From NCBI GenBank assembly GCA_019614645.1, contig JABWDB010000005.1:8650001-8714000 (forward strand): a DNA stretch of 64,000 nt, in the 5' to 3' direction. Of this stretch, positions 1-31,695 are shown in pieces. The notes beneath the pieces are model-generated. The model ran no database searches, was not told the origin of the DNA, and saw only the letters and a program-made list of their open reading frames with translations. Within the stretch, counting starts at the first letter, position 1. Each line of letters begins with the position of its first letter. The position numbers were made by a program, and so were the translations under genes. This DNA comes from Stratiolaelaps scimitus. Its lineage: Eukaryota; Arthropoda; Arachnida; Mesostigmata; Laelapidae.

Positions 1-999
1 CTTCATGTGGACTTCATAACCAAGAGGGGATATTATTTTTTCGAGACGAACGTGACAAACATCGATACATTTTTTTAACTAATAATTAATACATGTTTGC
101 AAGGGTTGTTAGTAAAAGATGGGCGCACATGTGCTCCGCATAAACGCTACCTGGTGTGCGTGTGTCTTCCTTAATCCAGTTCGTTCGAGTCATTGTCAAT
201 GACCGACTTTTTTTATCAGTATTTGTCATCTCGTTAGATAAAGCACCACCATATAAGCGTCCCGTTCACCCGACCCAACGTGCAAAATGCCCACTTCTAT
301 GCTGGGCAAGCTTTCCAATGCCGTAAATTTCTGAACTCTCTCTCTCTCTCTACGAAGACAACCTCACGACCCATTTCTTGCGTTTCGCGACTTCCCAAAC
401 GTAACAGCTCATAGAACCCAATCGCATAACAGCCCGAGGCAAGGACTTTCAGCCAGGTGCCTATATGGCTTGGTACAATAATCGAGTGTTAAATTGCCAG
501 TGGCCAAAGAGCGCTTGAAGTTTGGAATATTCCAATTTGTATTTATACAAGACCCAGCCACTATGCCTCAGGGGTTCTATGTTTAGCGAAGGGCAGCCGG
601 CATGTGAAGACAACTGCAGTGACGACTTCCCAGCAGGACTATCACAGAGAGCATAAAATTGCATGTGATCTACAGAGTTTTCAGGCATGTGCTTACGGTA
701 AGATTCAATTACATATACCGAACAACTTGATGCTCACGTAAGATCCCTGCGGGACCCTCGACGGGCACAAGTGTCTGTCTGTATCATAACTATGTATGCA
801 TATGTAGGTCGCCTGCCGATCGCCTGCCGATCTGCAGTTCATTCCATTTCGAAATTATACGCTCTCAGAATGGCGAGACTGGTGCGCTCACTGGGCTAGA
901 GATAATCACGTCCGGCCTTCCGTATATGACCAGGCACACCCATTTAGAATTGCCGTCACAGTAATATTGTCGGCAGAAAAGCGCAGCTGGAACCGCTGT

Positions 1000-1058
1000 G
1001 AAATTTGTGATATAACCTATTCTATCGCGAAATTTGTGATATAACCTATTGTAGCGCA
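1000..1058. repeat. 29-bp tandem duplication
   Basis: GAAATTTGTGATATAACCTA occurs at 1000 and 1029 with identical following bases, a perfect two-copy repeat with a 29-bp period. No coding role is seen. Confidence 0.85.
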
Positions 1059-1804
1059 TGTGGTATACGGTTGCCTGCCCGATAATGTAACTGTGACGGC
1101 AAATCTAAATCGGTTTGTGAAAATCAGACGACAACTGTAGGTTTGCGGGACCTACACAAATTCGCTGGACACCTCACTAATCTAAAAATTCATTTGTACA
1201 CCCTTTCGACACAAGATACGGTAGTATCATCTCTAGAATCGCTTTATGGTAAGGCACGTGTAACTGCATATTTCTCGATTACCATATGATCTTTGCATAG
1301 CAGAGATTCTTTCAGAAGATTCTTTGAGCATCCGAGTATATACTCGAATGGCACGCTTCTTTTCCTCGAACAAATATGCAATATATGTAATCACGCCGGC
1401 AAACCCTCATTGCCGGTGCTATCAGAAACCTTCCGAGGCTTCGTATCTTTTCGTGACTCGTAGAAAAACGGTATTGCCTATCTCCTTTGCGTGGGGTGTG
1501 TTTTTTTCATAAGGTTGTCGGACTGGCGAAAATAAAGTTGGGAACCTAGACCACCATTTTCTTACCCTACGTCGAATTTATTATAGTTGCCATTGCGGGG
1601 AGGGGGGGGGGTTACAGCTATCCATGCCCGCTATACGTATCCAAATGTCGCCACACTCAACTTGTGGAACGCACAGCTTGTCACAAGTGTGTCTTCGGCA
1701 TAATCTATATTCTACTGTGTACAAACAACGTTTACAATCTTGTCACAGCGGTGTCGTTCACTAGTATCGTTTCATTCAGTATGGGTCTGTCTATAGGAGA
1801 TTTT

Positions 1805-1880
1805 AAGGGTCACCCAAGTGCTATAGAGTACTGGTGTTAGTCTTATATAGGGGTCACCCAAGGGCACTTGGATGACCCTT
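1805..1880. repeat. Inverted repeat built from a GGGTCACCCAAG module
   Basis: AAGGGTCACCCAAGTGC at 1805-1821 is matched by its near-perfect reverse complement at 1864-1880. A third, direct copy of the module (GGGTCACCCAAG) at 1851 pairs with the same right arm to give a tight hairpin. It could be the end of a small palindromic element. Confidence 0.7.
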
Positions 1881-2778
1881 ATGATATTTAAAGCGCACCG
1901 CTTATGACAAAATTTCGCAGCTGAAGTTTTATTCAAATTATCACGTTCGGAAGTCGACTTAAACGTCGGACAAAGCTTGCTTGGCCTTGTCAAATGTGTT
2001 CAACCGGTTGTCAGCCGTGTCATTTTGTGCGAAGTTCGGCAACTTCGAAAACTTTGCCATACCTACGGTTAGGGTTCGGCTATTTTCGACATGAACTGAT
2101 CAGGCTATCAGCCGTCTACTTACCGTTCTATGGCTACTGCCTCGACTTCAGTCCGAGCATTCAATTTGCTATTAATAATAATAATAATATTATAATAATA
2201 ATAATAGAAATATAAACACCTGGAGACGAATGGGCACAAGGTGTCGTCGGGTCCAGATTTTAGTCTCAACCAACTGTCCAGTGGGAACAGTTAATTAGAG
2301 TTGATGTCGTCTTGCTGGAGCGCTCACCCCTGCAGCACTTGGTTCTGTGCGTATAATAGGTCGAAGGCACATTAGGAACAGAAAAGCAAATTGTTAGCAA
2401 CAAAGAGGGTCGTTGAAGAGGTTGGGGGGGAATAGAAACGGTACCATTTTTCCCCATCTGTCAACCTACCTCTGTTAACAGTAAGCCCACGTTCGCTCAT
2501 GCTGTATACTTTCTGCTATACGTGTTGATTGGTTGATCCGAGTTGCGCCACTACATAACGTCAAACGAACACAAAGCGACTTATCAGGAAAAAACAAATC
2601 ACCTGTCCAATCTTAGTTTAGTCCTCCACTAAAAACTCATCCTGATTCCCTATAGATTTTTTGAGATTTCTTGAGAGTTCAAAGAAATTGAGGCTGTCAA
2701 AGGTACCCGCCTAGTTGTGCGCGTCGCATGTTGATTAGCTCTTATCCACAAGGTACATATACCTGAAACAAATCTGAA

Positions 2779-2912
2779 GCTGTGCAGAGAGGCAATGCTA
2801 TCGCCTTTACCGAGACAATGTCGGCCTCGACCCCGGTCCCCTACTAATCCCCCTCCCCCAATAATCCCTAGAAATAATTCCTAAGTATTGTATGTTTGAA
2901 TAAATACCATTA
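2779..2912 (+). mobile_element. 5'-truncated LINE (non-LTR retrotransposon) 3' end, copy 1
   Basis: The segment reads VQRGNAI...MSAST and a stop, and is followed by a short 3' UTR with CCTACTAATC...TGTATGTTTGAATAAATA. Nearly the same coding end and tail occur at 53.80-53.93 kb, so this is a dispersed retrotransposon 3' terminus with its AATAAA signal. Only about 20 codons remain. It sits just downstream (in gene sense) of exon 2984-3148 of the minus-strand membrane-protein gene. Confidence 0.7.
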
Positions 2913-2983
2913 GATGAGTTTTTAATTAATTAAAGTTTCATTTTAATCTGAAGCTATAATCCGCCTCTCGTTGAATGACCTAC

Positions 2984-3657
2984 TGTAAGTTCTCGTCCGC
3001 GGGTGCTGCCGTTTAAGCCCCTCGTGGTCCAGAGGTGATGGCTGGCCTTTTCGTAGAACGTCATCTCGGCGTCAAGACTCGCCGATGAAACAAGCTGCGA
3101 CAGACAGCCATTGAAACGACAGACATTGGCCTTTACTACGTCCTTCAGCTGTATTCAGAGGTATATAGCTGAAGTATACTATTTGTTTAATTCTAATTGA
3201 AACTGAATACCAACGAAGCAGCCGACAATATCAACCGTCTAACGGCTAGGCCACTTGAAACGGATAATACCCATATGCAAGCTGTAAAGATCATAGTCCT
3301 TTTAAATATTAGCATGTTGTCTGTAGCGGTCTCTGAGGGGCCTCTTCGCGGGGTTCCCTATCAAGTGAATTAGAGTACACAAATGAACCATTTGGATGGC
3401 AGTCGGAGAGACTCACAGATTCGTCGTCGACGAGAAGGACCGCTCTCGGTCGGTGGGCCTTAGGCACAGGGGACGGTGCCCTGATCTTGTCAGTGTCGTT
3501 TAGTTGGCTGGGGTCAACCGTTAGTTTTCTCCAATCTTTCAGCTGGAAATGCAGTCAATTAGGAAAGCGAAACACACTAGGCTCGCTCGTACTCGAACAT
3601 TTTACCTAACAGTTAGTAATATTTAGACGTACATTTTATGTGCAAAAAATTGGCTCA

Positions 3658-3695
<38 letters not shown>

Positions 3696-5623
3696 GAAAT
3701 TATTATTAGTATCCTTGCTGATTTAAGTAAACGACGTACCTTAGTCATGTTGACGTAGGCGAGAACAGCCGATATACCAAGTAGCCCGATTAGAACGATC
3801 AAAGCGGATATTAGCACGGCGAAGGTCAGTCGCTGCGGTAGAAATTAATACAAATGTTTATGAACAGACACCTGCAGGTTACGTGTGATCAAAGTGACAA
3901 ACGTTTTCCAAGTGACGACAGCCCTGAGCATTCCCATTGGCGGTCAATAGGTTACAATGGCACTGGCACTAATGATCCTGTCTTGGGAACGCTCAGAGTT
4001 TTGACCGTCAGGAAAATTAGTCATTAGGAAATTGTCAATCAGATTTTCTATGGGACAAATCAACAAATGTTGATAGACTTCAGGTCGAACGCTGACCACC
4101 CATGTCACTAGAGGGAACCTTTCACCTTGGCTGTGACGCTCGTCTTGTCAGTGTGTTTAGCCCGTATGACCACATCTGGTTCGTTAGTTTCACATTTGAT
4201 GCGCTGTGGCTTCGCTGTCGCTCGGCTGTCTGTGCTCGATGGCATTCCCCACCTTAAGCCGAAGGCCTTTGTCGAAAGAGTATCTAATGTTGACGAGAAA
4301 TGATCTGTCTTACTATCAAGGACGGACACTCGGTCAAGTGTCGATACCGTCAATGAAATATGCTTTCAGACCAGCACCGTCGTATTGAAACGAATTAGCG
4401 AATATTCGTTCGGCGAGAATTGGAACACATCTACACGATGAAACACATTCTCACTTTGTTATTGGCACGGGATGAAGCCCTGTAGCACACGTCGAGTCAA
4501 GGCAAGCTTATGCGCTCCACGCTGTGACGCAAAGCAGTACAGACCCCACTGTGAATAGCCTTTTTTTGTGTTGGAACACTCATACATTACCTTACGGTTA
4601 CACTTGGATGTAAGCCTTGCCATCGGTCAAGCAGCAGCCCTTAGTAGGGTAAGGGGAATTGTTGGCGGCGGGAGTCTCGTCTCTTGTCCGCGATGTCTTT
4701 GGCGGATTTGGCAACAGTAGCGCGACCGCAGGCAAGCAATGCTAAAAGCAGTTAGCTACCGTCGATGTTAAATGTTGGCTGAGAGTCAGTCCGAAAACGC
4801 GACCACAGGAAGATGGAGAATGTACGCTCGTATGCTCTCTCAGCTCATTCATGCCAATACAGTATTGAAGCAACACAAATCATCTAACTATCAGATAGGC
4901 CCGGGTGTGACTCCGGAGAACTCTGTGTTCGTTTTTGTTGTTGTTCTTTTTTTGGTCATAACAAACAGCGTCTCGCCAATTATATTCGCTAGATACGATT
5001 ATAAAAGTGTACGACAAGTGTACCACATCCGCCGAACGTGAAATACATCTAAAAACACCTTCCTCTGTATACCCTTAATAGGATATCCAGAACAAGGAGG
5101 CCTCCCACTTAAGTCAATCCCTTGAGCGTTCCAAAAATTCCCTAGATCGTTCGATCAAGCCTGAAGGGTACTTCATTTTTTGCTGGACATGAAGTAGACG
5201 ACACTCTTCACTTAGAAAAACCCATTACCTCCTCATCACTTTTGTCAGCTATTCGCGTGCTCCTACGAGATGGCCCGCTTGACTGCAACGTGTACGTGAA
5301 TATGTTAAAGACACTCGGCACGGTTCATCCCACGGAATAATAATGGTAAATTGCTCAGCTGTTCTGTGGGTTCGCAATAGACTTTTTTTTCCACTATAAT
5401 CAGGCGGTTTAACGAGTTGGCACCATTCCCTCTCTGTTAGATTAGTGTTAGGAGGAGGAAGAAGTGATACAGGGTGGTGGTACTCATTTTCTCAGTACCG
5501 CCCTAGTTTGCGCAGATGTTGCGAATCTCTTTCCCCTATGGACGAGATGAAAGCTCCTGAATCCTTCTCCTCGATATCGAACGATCGTAAATCGAATAGC
5601 GCCGAAGAGAGAAGTCCAGTCAT
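2984..5623 (-). CDS. Type II single-pass membrane protein, possible M13 (neprilysin-like) family, N-terminal part
   Basis: Five minus-strand exons join in frame: 5499-5623 (start ATG at 5623; the exon is open up to an acceptor at 5647, so the start is provisional), 4126-4312, 3740-3832, 3417-3542 and 2984-3148. All have acceptable acceptors and GT donors, and the phases match (2, then 0 at every later junction). The first 100 or so residues are hydrophilic and Ser/Thr-rich. Exon 3740-3832 encodes one hydrophobic span (starting AVLISALIVLIGLLG) followed by Lys-rich flanks. The last exon has a C-x4-C pair (CRFNGC), then a stretch ending FYEKASHHLW that can be laid on the CxxxxC...FYxYACGGW start of M13 ectodomains. 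The cysteines that normally flank FY are missing. The family call is a guess from this short match; the exon chain is better supported. No continuation was found below 2984; it may lie in the remaining 2.9 kb or off the window. Confidence 0.5.
4761..4799 (+). repeat. Dispersed repeat, copy shared with 46.8-47.0 kb
   Basis: A stretch beginning GTCGATGTTAAATGTTGGCT and continuing to ...CCGAAAAC recurs with a few changes at 46864-46901 and, more diverged, at 46962-47003. This is a family of short interspersed sequence of unknown type. Confidence 0.7.
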
Positions 5624-6382
5624 AACCTCAATACAGCCACAGTCGATCTGTCACAGCACTAAGACAAGATGAAAGGTGAAAGCAATCAACTAACAAAGGG
5701 TTTTTAGATCGGTGCTGGTCTGTTCTACTGAACTATTGAAATAGAGATCTCTGTTAGGTAAACGTATGTAAATGGACTACATTGAGTTGTTGTCGACCCG
5801 GCACATTGAGACTATCGTATATTTAATGCTCGACGACATTTGTGTTAATCTACCCATTACATATTAGGCTCCTAAGTATCTCTTACGAGATCGACGCTGT
5901 AGCTATTTACGATGCTTTTGCGCACATGTGTTTTCTGGCCGGGCTCAATAGCGCACTGCACCCCCTCCCCTCTAAAACTGTTCGTTTACTACAGCGAAGA
6001 TTTCATCCACTACAATATACTGAAATCGATGAGATTGGCAATCGAAATAAATAGACCAGTTCAATAAATAAAGTGTGCTCAGTAAATAAAGTTTATTCGA
6101 GTTAGCATCATGCATCATCATTATCATTCATCACCATTATTTATATTGATATCAATATTGTCATTGTCACTTTCCTGTGTCGCGAGCCTTCGTTTTCCTT
6201 TCTTTAATCTGATTTATAGCTCTCCGCTCTCCCATCCGTAGCCGGAGTTTAGTTGAACTAGAGATTTCTTGCTAGACGCGGGAAGCGAATCTCGATTGCC
6301 AGACCGCTGAACACTATCGTGGTTTTTTTATTTTGAATTAACCTCCCGTTTCCATGGATGATACCATTTAAGCTCCATATTT

Positions 6383-6384
<2 letters not shown>

Positions 6385-6456
<72 letters not shown>
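6385..6456. repeat. Longest (AT)n microsatellite
   Basis: About 36 uninterrupted AT dinucleotides. Similar shorter runs occur at about 7497, 9923, 10180, 10954, 15890, 25141, 28439, 31659, 34489, 36300, 37073, 40811, 41565, 43414, 51389, 53050 and 55454. The class is very common in this genome, and these runs create the Ile-Tyr ORFs seen across the window. Confidence 0.95.
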
Positions 6457-6457
<1 letters not shown>

Positions 6458-7495
6458 AATTTAGTGCCAGCTTAACGACTAATATCTATTGATTCGAGCC
6501 TCGTCGACACCCGCCTCATCCATAAATACGAGCCCCCTTGACAATGACCAGGGGTAAAGGGATAATGTGTGTGTGTGTCACATGTTGCTTGTTGTTTGTA
6601 CAGAGTGTCTCGCGTAGCAGTACGTCTAGATATACCTATTATTACTATTATTGACAAACAACAACCCATATTTCTAACCTTCGATTACCAGCCACGGGTT
6701 TTCTTTCTATTTCCAATTGATTTTGTGTCGATCGGTGAAACTATAAACCATTCACTGTCCAAAGGCGTCGGACCAGACAGAGTTGTGCGCCACTGATAAG
6801 TGGACGTCCCATCAATATATACATATGTGTTTTTGTTGTATGATACAGATGGCCGCTCTTCTCTCGCGTTGGTGCTAATGAATATTATTACACGCATTTA
6901 TTTTTATTATTATTATTGTTATTGTTATTATTATTCCTTACAGTTATCATCTGTTGTCCAGAAGTGTGCCCCTCTGATTGGTCCTATCCAGCCAGTGCCG
7001 ATCTATCAATATTTTGTAACATCGTCTAGAAGCATCTTGTGAACGTCATGTTTTTCTGCTCTGCCTCCGACACAAATATAGAACCCGGGACATTTGGATT
7101 ATCGTTCAACCTTCTAACATGTGGGACTTCTCTTGTATACAAGAAGCTAGCAATGACGATGTAGTAACCTTAGCTGCTCGCTATGCTGTTGTGGAAAACT
7201 GTGCCGTTCAACATTTGTAATTGCATACAAACGTGTCGTTATTGGACGCGATTCCGTCACGCCTCTCTAAGCGAGAGACTATAACACGTTAGCCTATTCT
7301 ATAGAGAGAGGGGGGAGGGGGGGAAGAGAGCCATCTAATGGCATGCATCTATATATATCAACGGTGCACGTATGGAAGCGCACCAATTATTCACCCTACA
7401 TCCTGCTTGTGTGTCCAAGCACCTTAACGGCCCGAAATGGCTCATTAATGAATCGTCACGACAGGTGTAGCAATCATGTCCCATTGGTGCAAATA

Positions 7496-7526
<31 letters not shown>

Positions 7527-8122
7527 TACATAAAAAGGCTGGCTAATTCAGCTGTTTGGTAAGCAAAATGCTCGTCGTCACCTGTAAGCTCGTAGCTTTC
7601 ATTAGAAACGAATAGCTTAGACAATCGACAAACGCAGCCACAGCTTCATAAGAAATTAGCTGTATAGATAACATATGCGGACTGCCTGCAATGACTAATT
7701 CAATTCGAGCCCTTTCCCGTTAATATGATTTTCTCTGTTGCATCAGTGGATAGCACGTGTTACGAACACACATTAAGCCAAAGCGATCCATTCACAGTAG
7801 TATAATATTACATCCCTGTATAATGTTCAATATGCCCGTTCAATGAATACATTAGAATACTGAGCGCGCCTGGTACCGATATGACACAGAGCAAGTGCGC
7901 GCCTAGACCCCACGGACTTATCTGCATCGTCCATCTAACTATGCAATAGTTCCCCTTCGGCCGATATCTTCTTCAGTCTATGGCATCGTCTTGGGTCACA
8001 CTGGGATATCCTGTGAAAACGTTCAATGAAAATGGAGATTTATTGACGGAATTGAAATTCGTGGAGGCTATTGTACTCCCCTGTGTTTTTTGCTCCCATC
8101 TCCGTTTTCGTGGTGTTAACGG

Positions 8123-8171
8123 ATATTTCAACTTGTATATATATATATTATAAATATACAAGTTGAAATAT
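8123..8171. repeat. Perfect 18-bp inverted repeat (hairpin)
   Basis: ATATTTCAACTTGTATAT at 8123-8140 is exactly reverse-complemented at 8154-8171, with a 13-base AT-rich loop. It may be a very short palindromic element or a cruciform-prone site. No gene is nearby. Confidence 0.85.
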
Positions 8172-9920
8172 ATAGAAAGAGAGAGAGCTGGTGGCAAGTT
8201 TAGACACGCGCAAACAAAGTTGAGTTGCACGAACATGATATTTATGATAGTACAAATTAATCTGTATATAATGTATAATACGTTTCAATGACGACACATG
8301 GATAATGTCTAGTTGTGCTCGATACCATGTGTGTATTGTTCGGCTATAATATGCCTTCATAGAAAAGTCTTTTACCGGTATTCACCTTGCGTCCGGGATA
8401 CCCTCGGCAACAACTAGCAAGCTGAACGCTAGCGATTAACTTTCATTAGTTAGTTAACACTAAAAACGTGATGCAATTAATTGTTGTTGCTATTGTTGTG
8501 ATTTTCGTTGTCGTTCTTGCCCACACTTGTTCTTGTCCTTTAAGAGGTAAGGCAGATGAGAGGGCCTTACATGACTGTACAGCACAGGACGAGGAACAAC
8601 TACCCAAGCAGCTGTAAAATGGTCCTTCTTACATATGCATATATGCCTTAGCGGCGATAAAACCCTTTGAAGAGAGGCGGACTTCACTCGCATACGTCCT
8701 ATCTAACATACTTTGGCAAGTTGGAAAACCATTGTTTAGCTAAATACTAATCGTCGAGGAAATGCAACAATAACACCGGCCCAATCCTCGATTTCTGCCT
8801 GCTCCACGCATTGGCTTCATTTCTGTTCACGGCCAACATTTATATCCGTTTCAAATAATCACGATCATACGCGATCAGCAACTTCCGATCAGTTGATACA
8901 AATCCGACATCGGGAGGCAGCCACCTATCGCCTGTGACCGAACAGCTTTGTCACGAAAACGCCCCACTGTTGTGTTCAGCGTCCGAACACTTTGGTTCAT
9001 TTCTCTTCCTGATGTGAACCTTGCTCACTCGTGTGCGGGCGGAACGACAAAATAAAGTTAATGATTTTTTTCTCTCGGTCTCTTGCTGTGTTGTTGTTGC
9101 TGCTATTTTTGGCAATTGGCATTCATATTAATGCAGAACGTGCAACGCCGGTGTAGGTTAACATATACAAAATATATAGCGGTCACTCGTATAATGTCCA
9201 TGTGTTCGTTCACCCTAGTTATCTGCACAGCTAACTACAACGCTGTATACATACATGATCATTGTTGTTTTTTTCTCATTGACAAACATCGGACGTAGTG
9301 CTTCTGTGACTGGCCAGGTTGTAGATAGTTTCTATTCAACGCAATGGGTCACACAGGCAGCGTCTGCGTTATACTCTGATTTAGCATTGATACACGCATA
9401 TCTGTTTCGTCGTCTCGTCGCGATCAAAGGAAAAAAAACAGTAGAGTTCATCCTTATCGATGGGTACCGATAGCCTCCACGTGTAGCGGAGGAAACCAGC
9501 CGTGAAAAGTATTGCGTGCAAAATCTCAGATAGAGACCGAATTAGTTGCTGAGAATGAAGTCACACGCCAATGTGAAGCATGGAGGATATCGGTTGCGAT
9601 AACTTATTGCATCGGCGACTAATCCTCATCAGGGCGAGCAATGAACGAACTCAGAAAATCGCGTGTGTCTATTCATGGGGTTATGGAACGCCGTTAACGT
9701 TGGTCGCATTGCTGACTTTACCACGATTTCAGATGAACTTTGACGTAACAATTAACGTATTAACCGTGAAAAATACCTCCATCTCTTCCTCCTGTATAAA
9801 ATACCATATATTCCGTCTGCATCACTAAACGTATGGCGGACGTATGAACGAATTTACAGGAAATAAATTACAAAATGTTGTCACATGCCGCTGCACCAGC
9901 CAGCGTTACAAATCCACTGT

Positions 9921-9958
<38 letters not shown>

Positions 9959-10189
9959 TACTGTTCACGTATAATATCGAGATAATGCGGGTAGTTACTA
10001 CTGCGAAGCATGCTCGAATCCAAGTCACTGTCTCACCGATCTCCTCTAATCCTTCTCTTTCTACGTCCTAGTATTATCATTATTATTATTATTACTATTA
10101 TCATCATTGATGTGTATCGTTTCTTTTATTTCTCTCTGGCTATTTTTCCAGTCACGTCTTCTATGTCACGTCAATGACATATATATATA

Positions 10190-10227
<38 letters not shown>

Positions 10228-11496
10228 GTCAGACGTGTTACTTCACCAAATGAAAAATAGAAAATTCCTACGGTTGTTCCTGTTGATATCATAACGCTTA
10301 CTGGAATCCAACTTATCGCGTCATTTTGCCACGATCCGATTTGTCCTGTATATAAATACAAAAAAAACGACGACGACAACGCGATCCCATTGTTGAACGT
10401 ACGCTTTGCATAAAAGTCGACCTATGCCTACCTACAACACCAGCCACCGTATAAATCGAATGTCGATGCTTACTGTATGCGAAAATTACCCCCGAAACGT
10501 TCATCCATGAAATACAGTCATCGTGGAGCAATGGGTCAGCGCCGATCCATTCCGTCGGGCTGACGACGTTTACTAGCTACGCGCGCCTATATAATAGTAG
10601 CAGTAAAAATACGCCTTTGTTTCGGCACATACTGACCGGTGTATACAATATGTGTATCGTAGTGCCATTGCGCGACGTTCTATTTCTTATCAATGCTTCA
10701 AATATATCAAGTATAGGTGAAAGTCGTCTACTAACGCCTAGAGTTGCGTTACCGATGGAATATTGACAATTCCCACTCCCGCCTTGTTTGTCACACCCAT
10801 CCGTTGTGGTAAGCTTTGCGTCAAGCGCTATCATTAACAGTTCCTTGCGATTGTGTTGAGGCTCGTCCATTCATTCATATTTTACATACTGAAGTACCAT
10901 GGGTCATGAAGAAGACTTTCCAAAATTCGTCTTGCGTGAGAAAAATATATGATAGATATATATATATATATATAAGAGTCGGGCTAAAACGGATCATTCG
11001 CTGCGGCAAGTGGCATCAATTCAACGGAAACAGCAAATAAATACAGCTATATACCATAGCAAAAACTAGATTGTGTTCACTATGAATATGTTTGTCGCAG
11101 GCGCAACATATCGTCTCGTGTTATTACTGTTATTATTAGAATTATTGTTATTATTATTATTATTATCGTAATAGGAAACCCAGTAATGGAGTCACTCAAC
11201 GCGTTCGAGATTTCATCAGCGAAGAGTCGTCACACGAACAGGTTGCTACTAAATAGTGACACACGGGGCCCTATGTGGACATGTGACGCCGTTATGATAG
11301 ATTGTCCGGCGCGTTGTCGCCAGATATATCGTATCGTTCAAGGTTTTCTTCGAGCGACGAAGTAAATGAGAACTCGGAGCCGACGGCTTCAGGGAGGTTA
11401 CTGCAATAGAACACATAAGCCACATGAGAGTTCGTGTAATCGTGACAAGCTCAAAAGTTCCGAGGTTAATTAAGCGTTCGTGTCGAATACATGTAA

Positions 11497-11502
11497 TTTA
11501 TT
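11497..11502 (-). promoter_or_regulatory. Polyadenylation signal AATAAA of the citron gene
   Basis: TTTATT on the plus strand, about 70 bases past the TAA stop of the citron reading frame. This is a normal distance for a short 3' UTR, and no other canonical hexamer lies closer. Confidence 0.6.
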
Positions 11503-11570
11503 GGCGGTTGTTGTTGTTGTTGCTTATTTCACACCGAATTAGTTATAAATTCTATAATGACCATTACTAA

Positions 11571-30366
<18,796 letters not shown>

Positions 30367-31656
30367 AGCTGAAACGAGTAATCAGGCAGACAGACAAGGA
30401 TCAAGCGTAAGTGTGTCAGCTAAATCATACAATTTTCACGGGATGGTCAATAGCCGCTGCGAGTTAAGTGTTGTTACTGATTTGCATCAGGTGCTAACGT
30501 TTTTGGGATCTCAAGACCCTTTCAATTGTGGGGAGGGGGCTTTTCATATGAGAGAAACGATGCCCTCACCTCTTTTCTCAGGAGTAATTTAGGGTCGGTT
30601 ATTTTTTTAGCTCGTGTTTAAGCGTAATTATTTTTTATAATGATTGCTTTGAATAATTGTTAGTTGACTAATTGTAATAAAAAAACCTCTCATCATGGCT
30701 GCGTTCGCTAGCTCTACGAATTACGACGACCCAACCGGTTACAGAGCGAAAGGTAAATCAAAATAGTCACCAATTCCTTCTATCTCACCTTATTCTCATG
30801 GTTCGTATCGTTAACGATAATGAGACCTTCTTGGCGACTTACTGAGGCTAGCCCAACGACATAACAGTTTTTCATCGATGTGTGGATCATGGCGACAAAT
30901 AAATAGCGATTATGACGATATCATGCGAAACTATAATAGTTGATTTCTTTCGCTCCAAACACCAGGCAGAACCTAATATTAAACTCAGTGAATCCATCAT
31001 CAATTCGAATTCGGCAATAATAACATTATTATTTCATACTATACGCTGACCCCTTTAACCAAATTTGTTTTAAATAATTGCTCACTAAACGAAACGAACT
31101 ACGACTACAAGATGAGGTTATCTCCGCATTATATAAAGTTCCTGCAGCACGCGGCATTCGCTTGATAACGGCAGGTATGTCGTCGCAGCGGAGGAAACGA
31201 TTTTTCCTGTTGCCGGTTACCGCTTCCAGAACATACATCGTTGTGGTGCCGGAGCAGGCGCTATCATTCAGGCTGCAGCTGTAGTAGTGGATGAAGAATG
31301 TATCAAGGAAAAACAAGATTTCGCATTGAATTTTCACCCTACATGAGCACCATGCTGATTCGACGCTTGCCGTCGGTCTGAGCAGCGAACACTCGTAAGC
31401 CATGGCCTATATAATGGGACATTTGTGATTCAAAGTTACGATCGTGAGAACACCATTCGAGTTCAGTAGAATAGTTTTCACAGTATGCAAGATATCTAAC
31501 TGGGTTAGATAGCTTATTAATACATATATAACATAATGTGCATTGCAGGGACAGGCTCGACCTTGAAACGAATTTGTCGGGAAGTTTGGATCGGAACCAA
31601 TACGATTTCAAGGTCGAATTCGTAGTCAAAATCTCATGTCATGGTCTCTTAATACA

Positions 31657-31695
<39 letters not shown>

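Larger units (their letters stand above)
1..2778. other. No supported gene
   Basis: AT-moderate sequence with the 29-bp duplication, the GGGTCACCCAAG inverted repeat and a TAA-type trinucleotide run near 2172. Remaining exons of the minus-strand membrane-protein gene would be expected here if it continues. I could not find any with a convincing frame and splice sites. Confidence 0.5.
5650..11490. other. Gene-poor interval between the membrane-protein and citron genes
   Basis: Contains (AT)n and (TTA)n runs and the 8.1 kb hairpin. The ORFs here are short and driven by repeats. No splice-bounded coding frame was recognised. Confidence 0.6.

Noticed and set aside
9844..10379. ORFs rich in alternating Ile and Tyr
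   Set aside because: Produced by (AT)n microsatellites.
31029..31403. 124-codon minus-strand ORF
   Set aside because: No recognisable domain, no splice partners, and a competing plus-strand frame; left uncalled.
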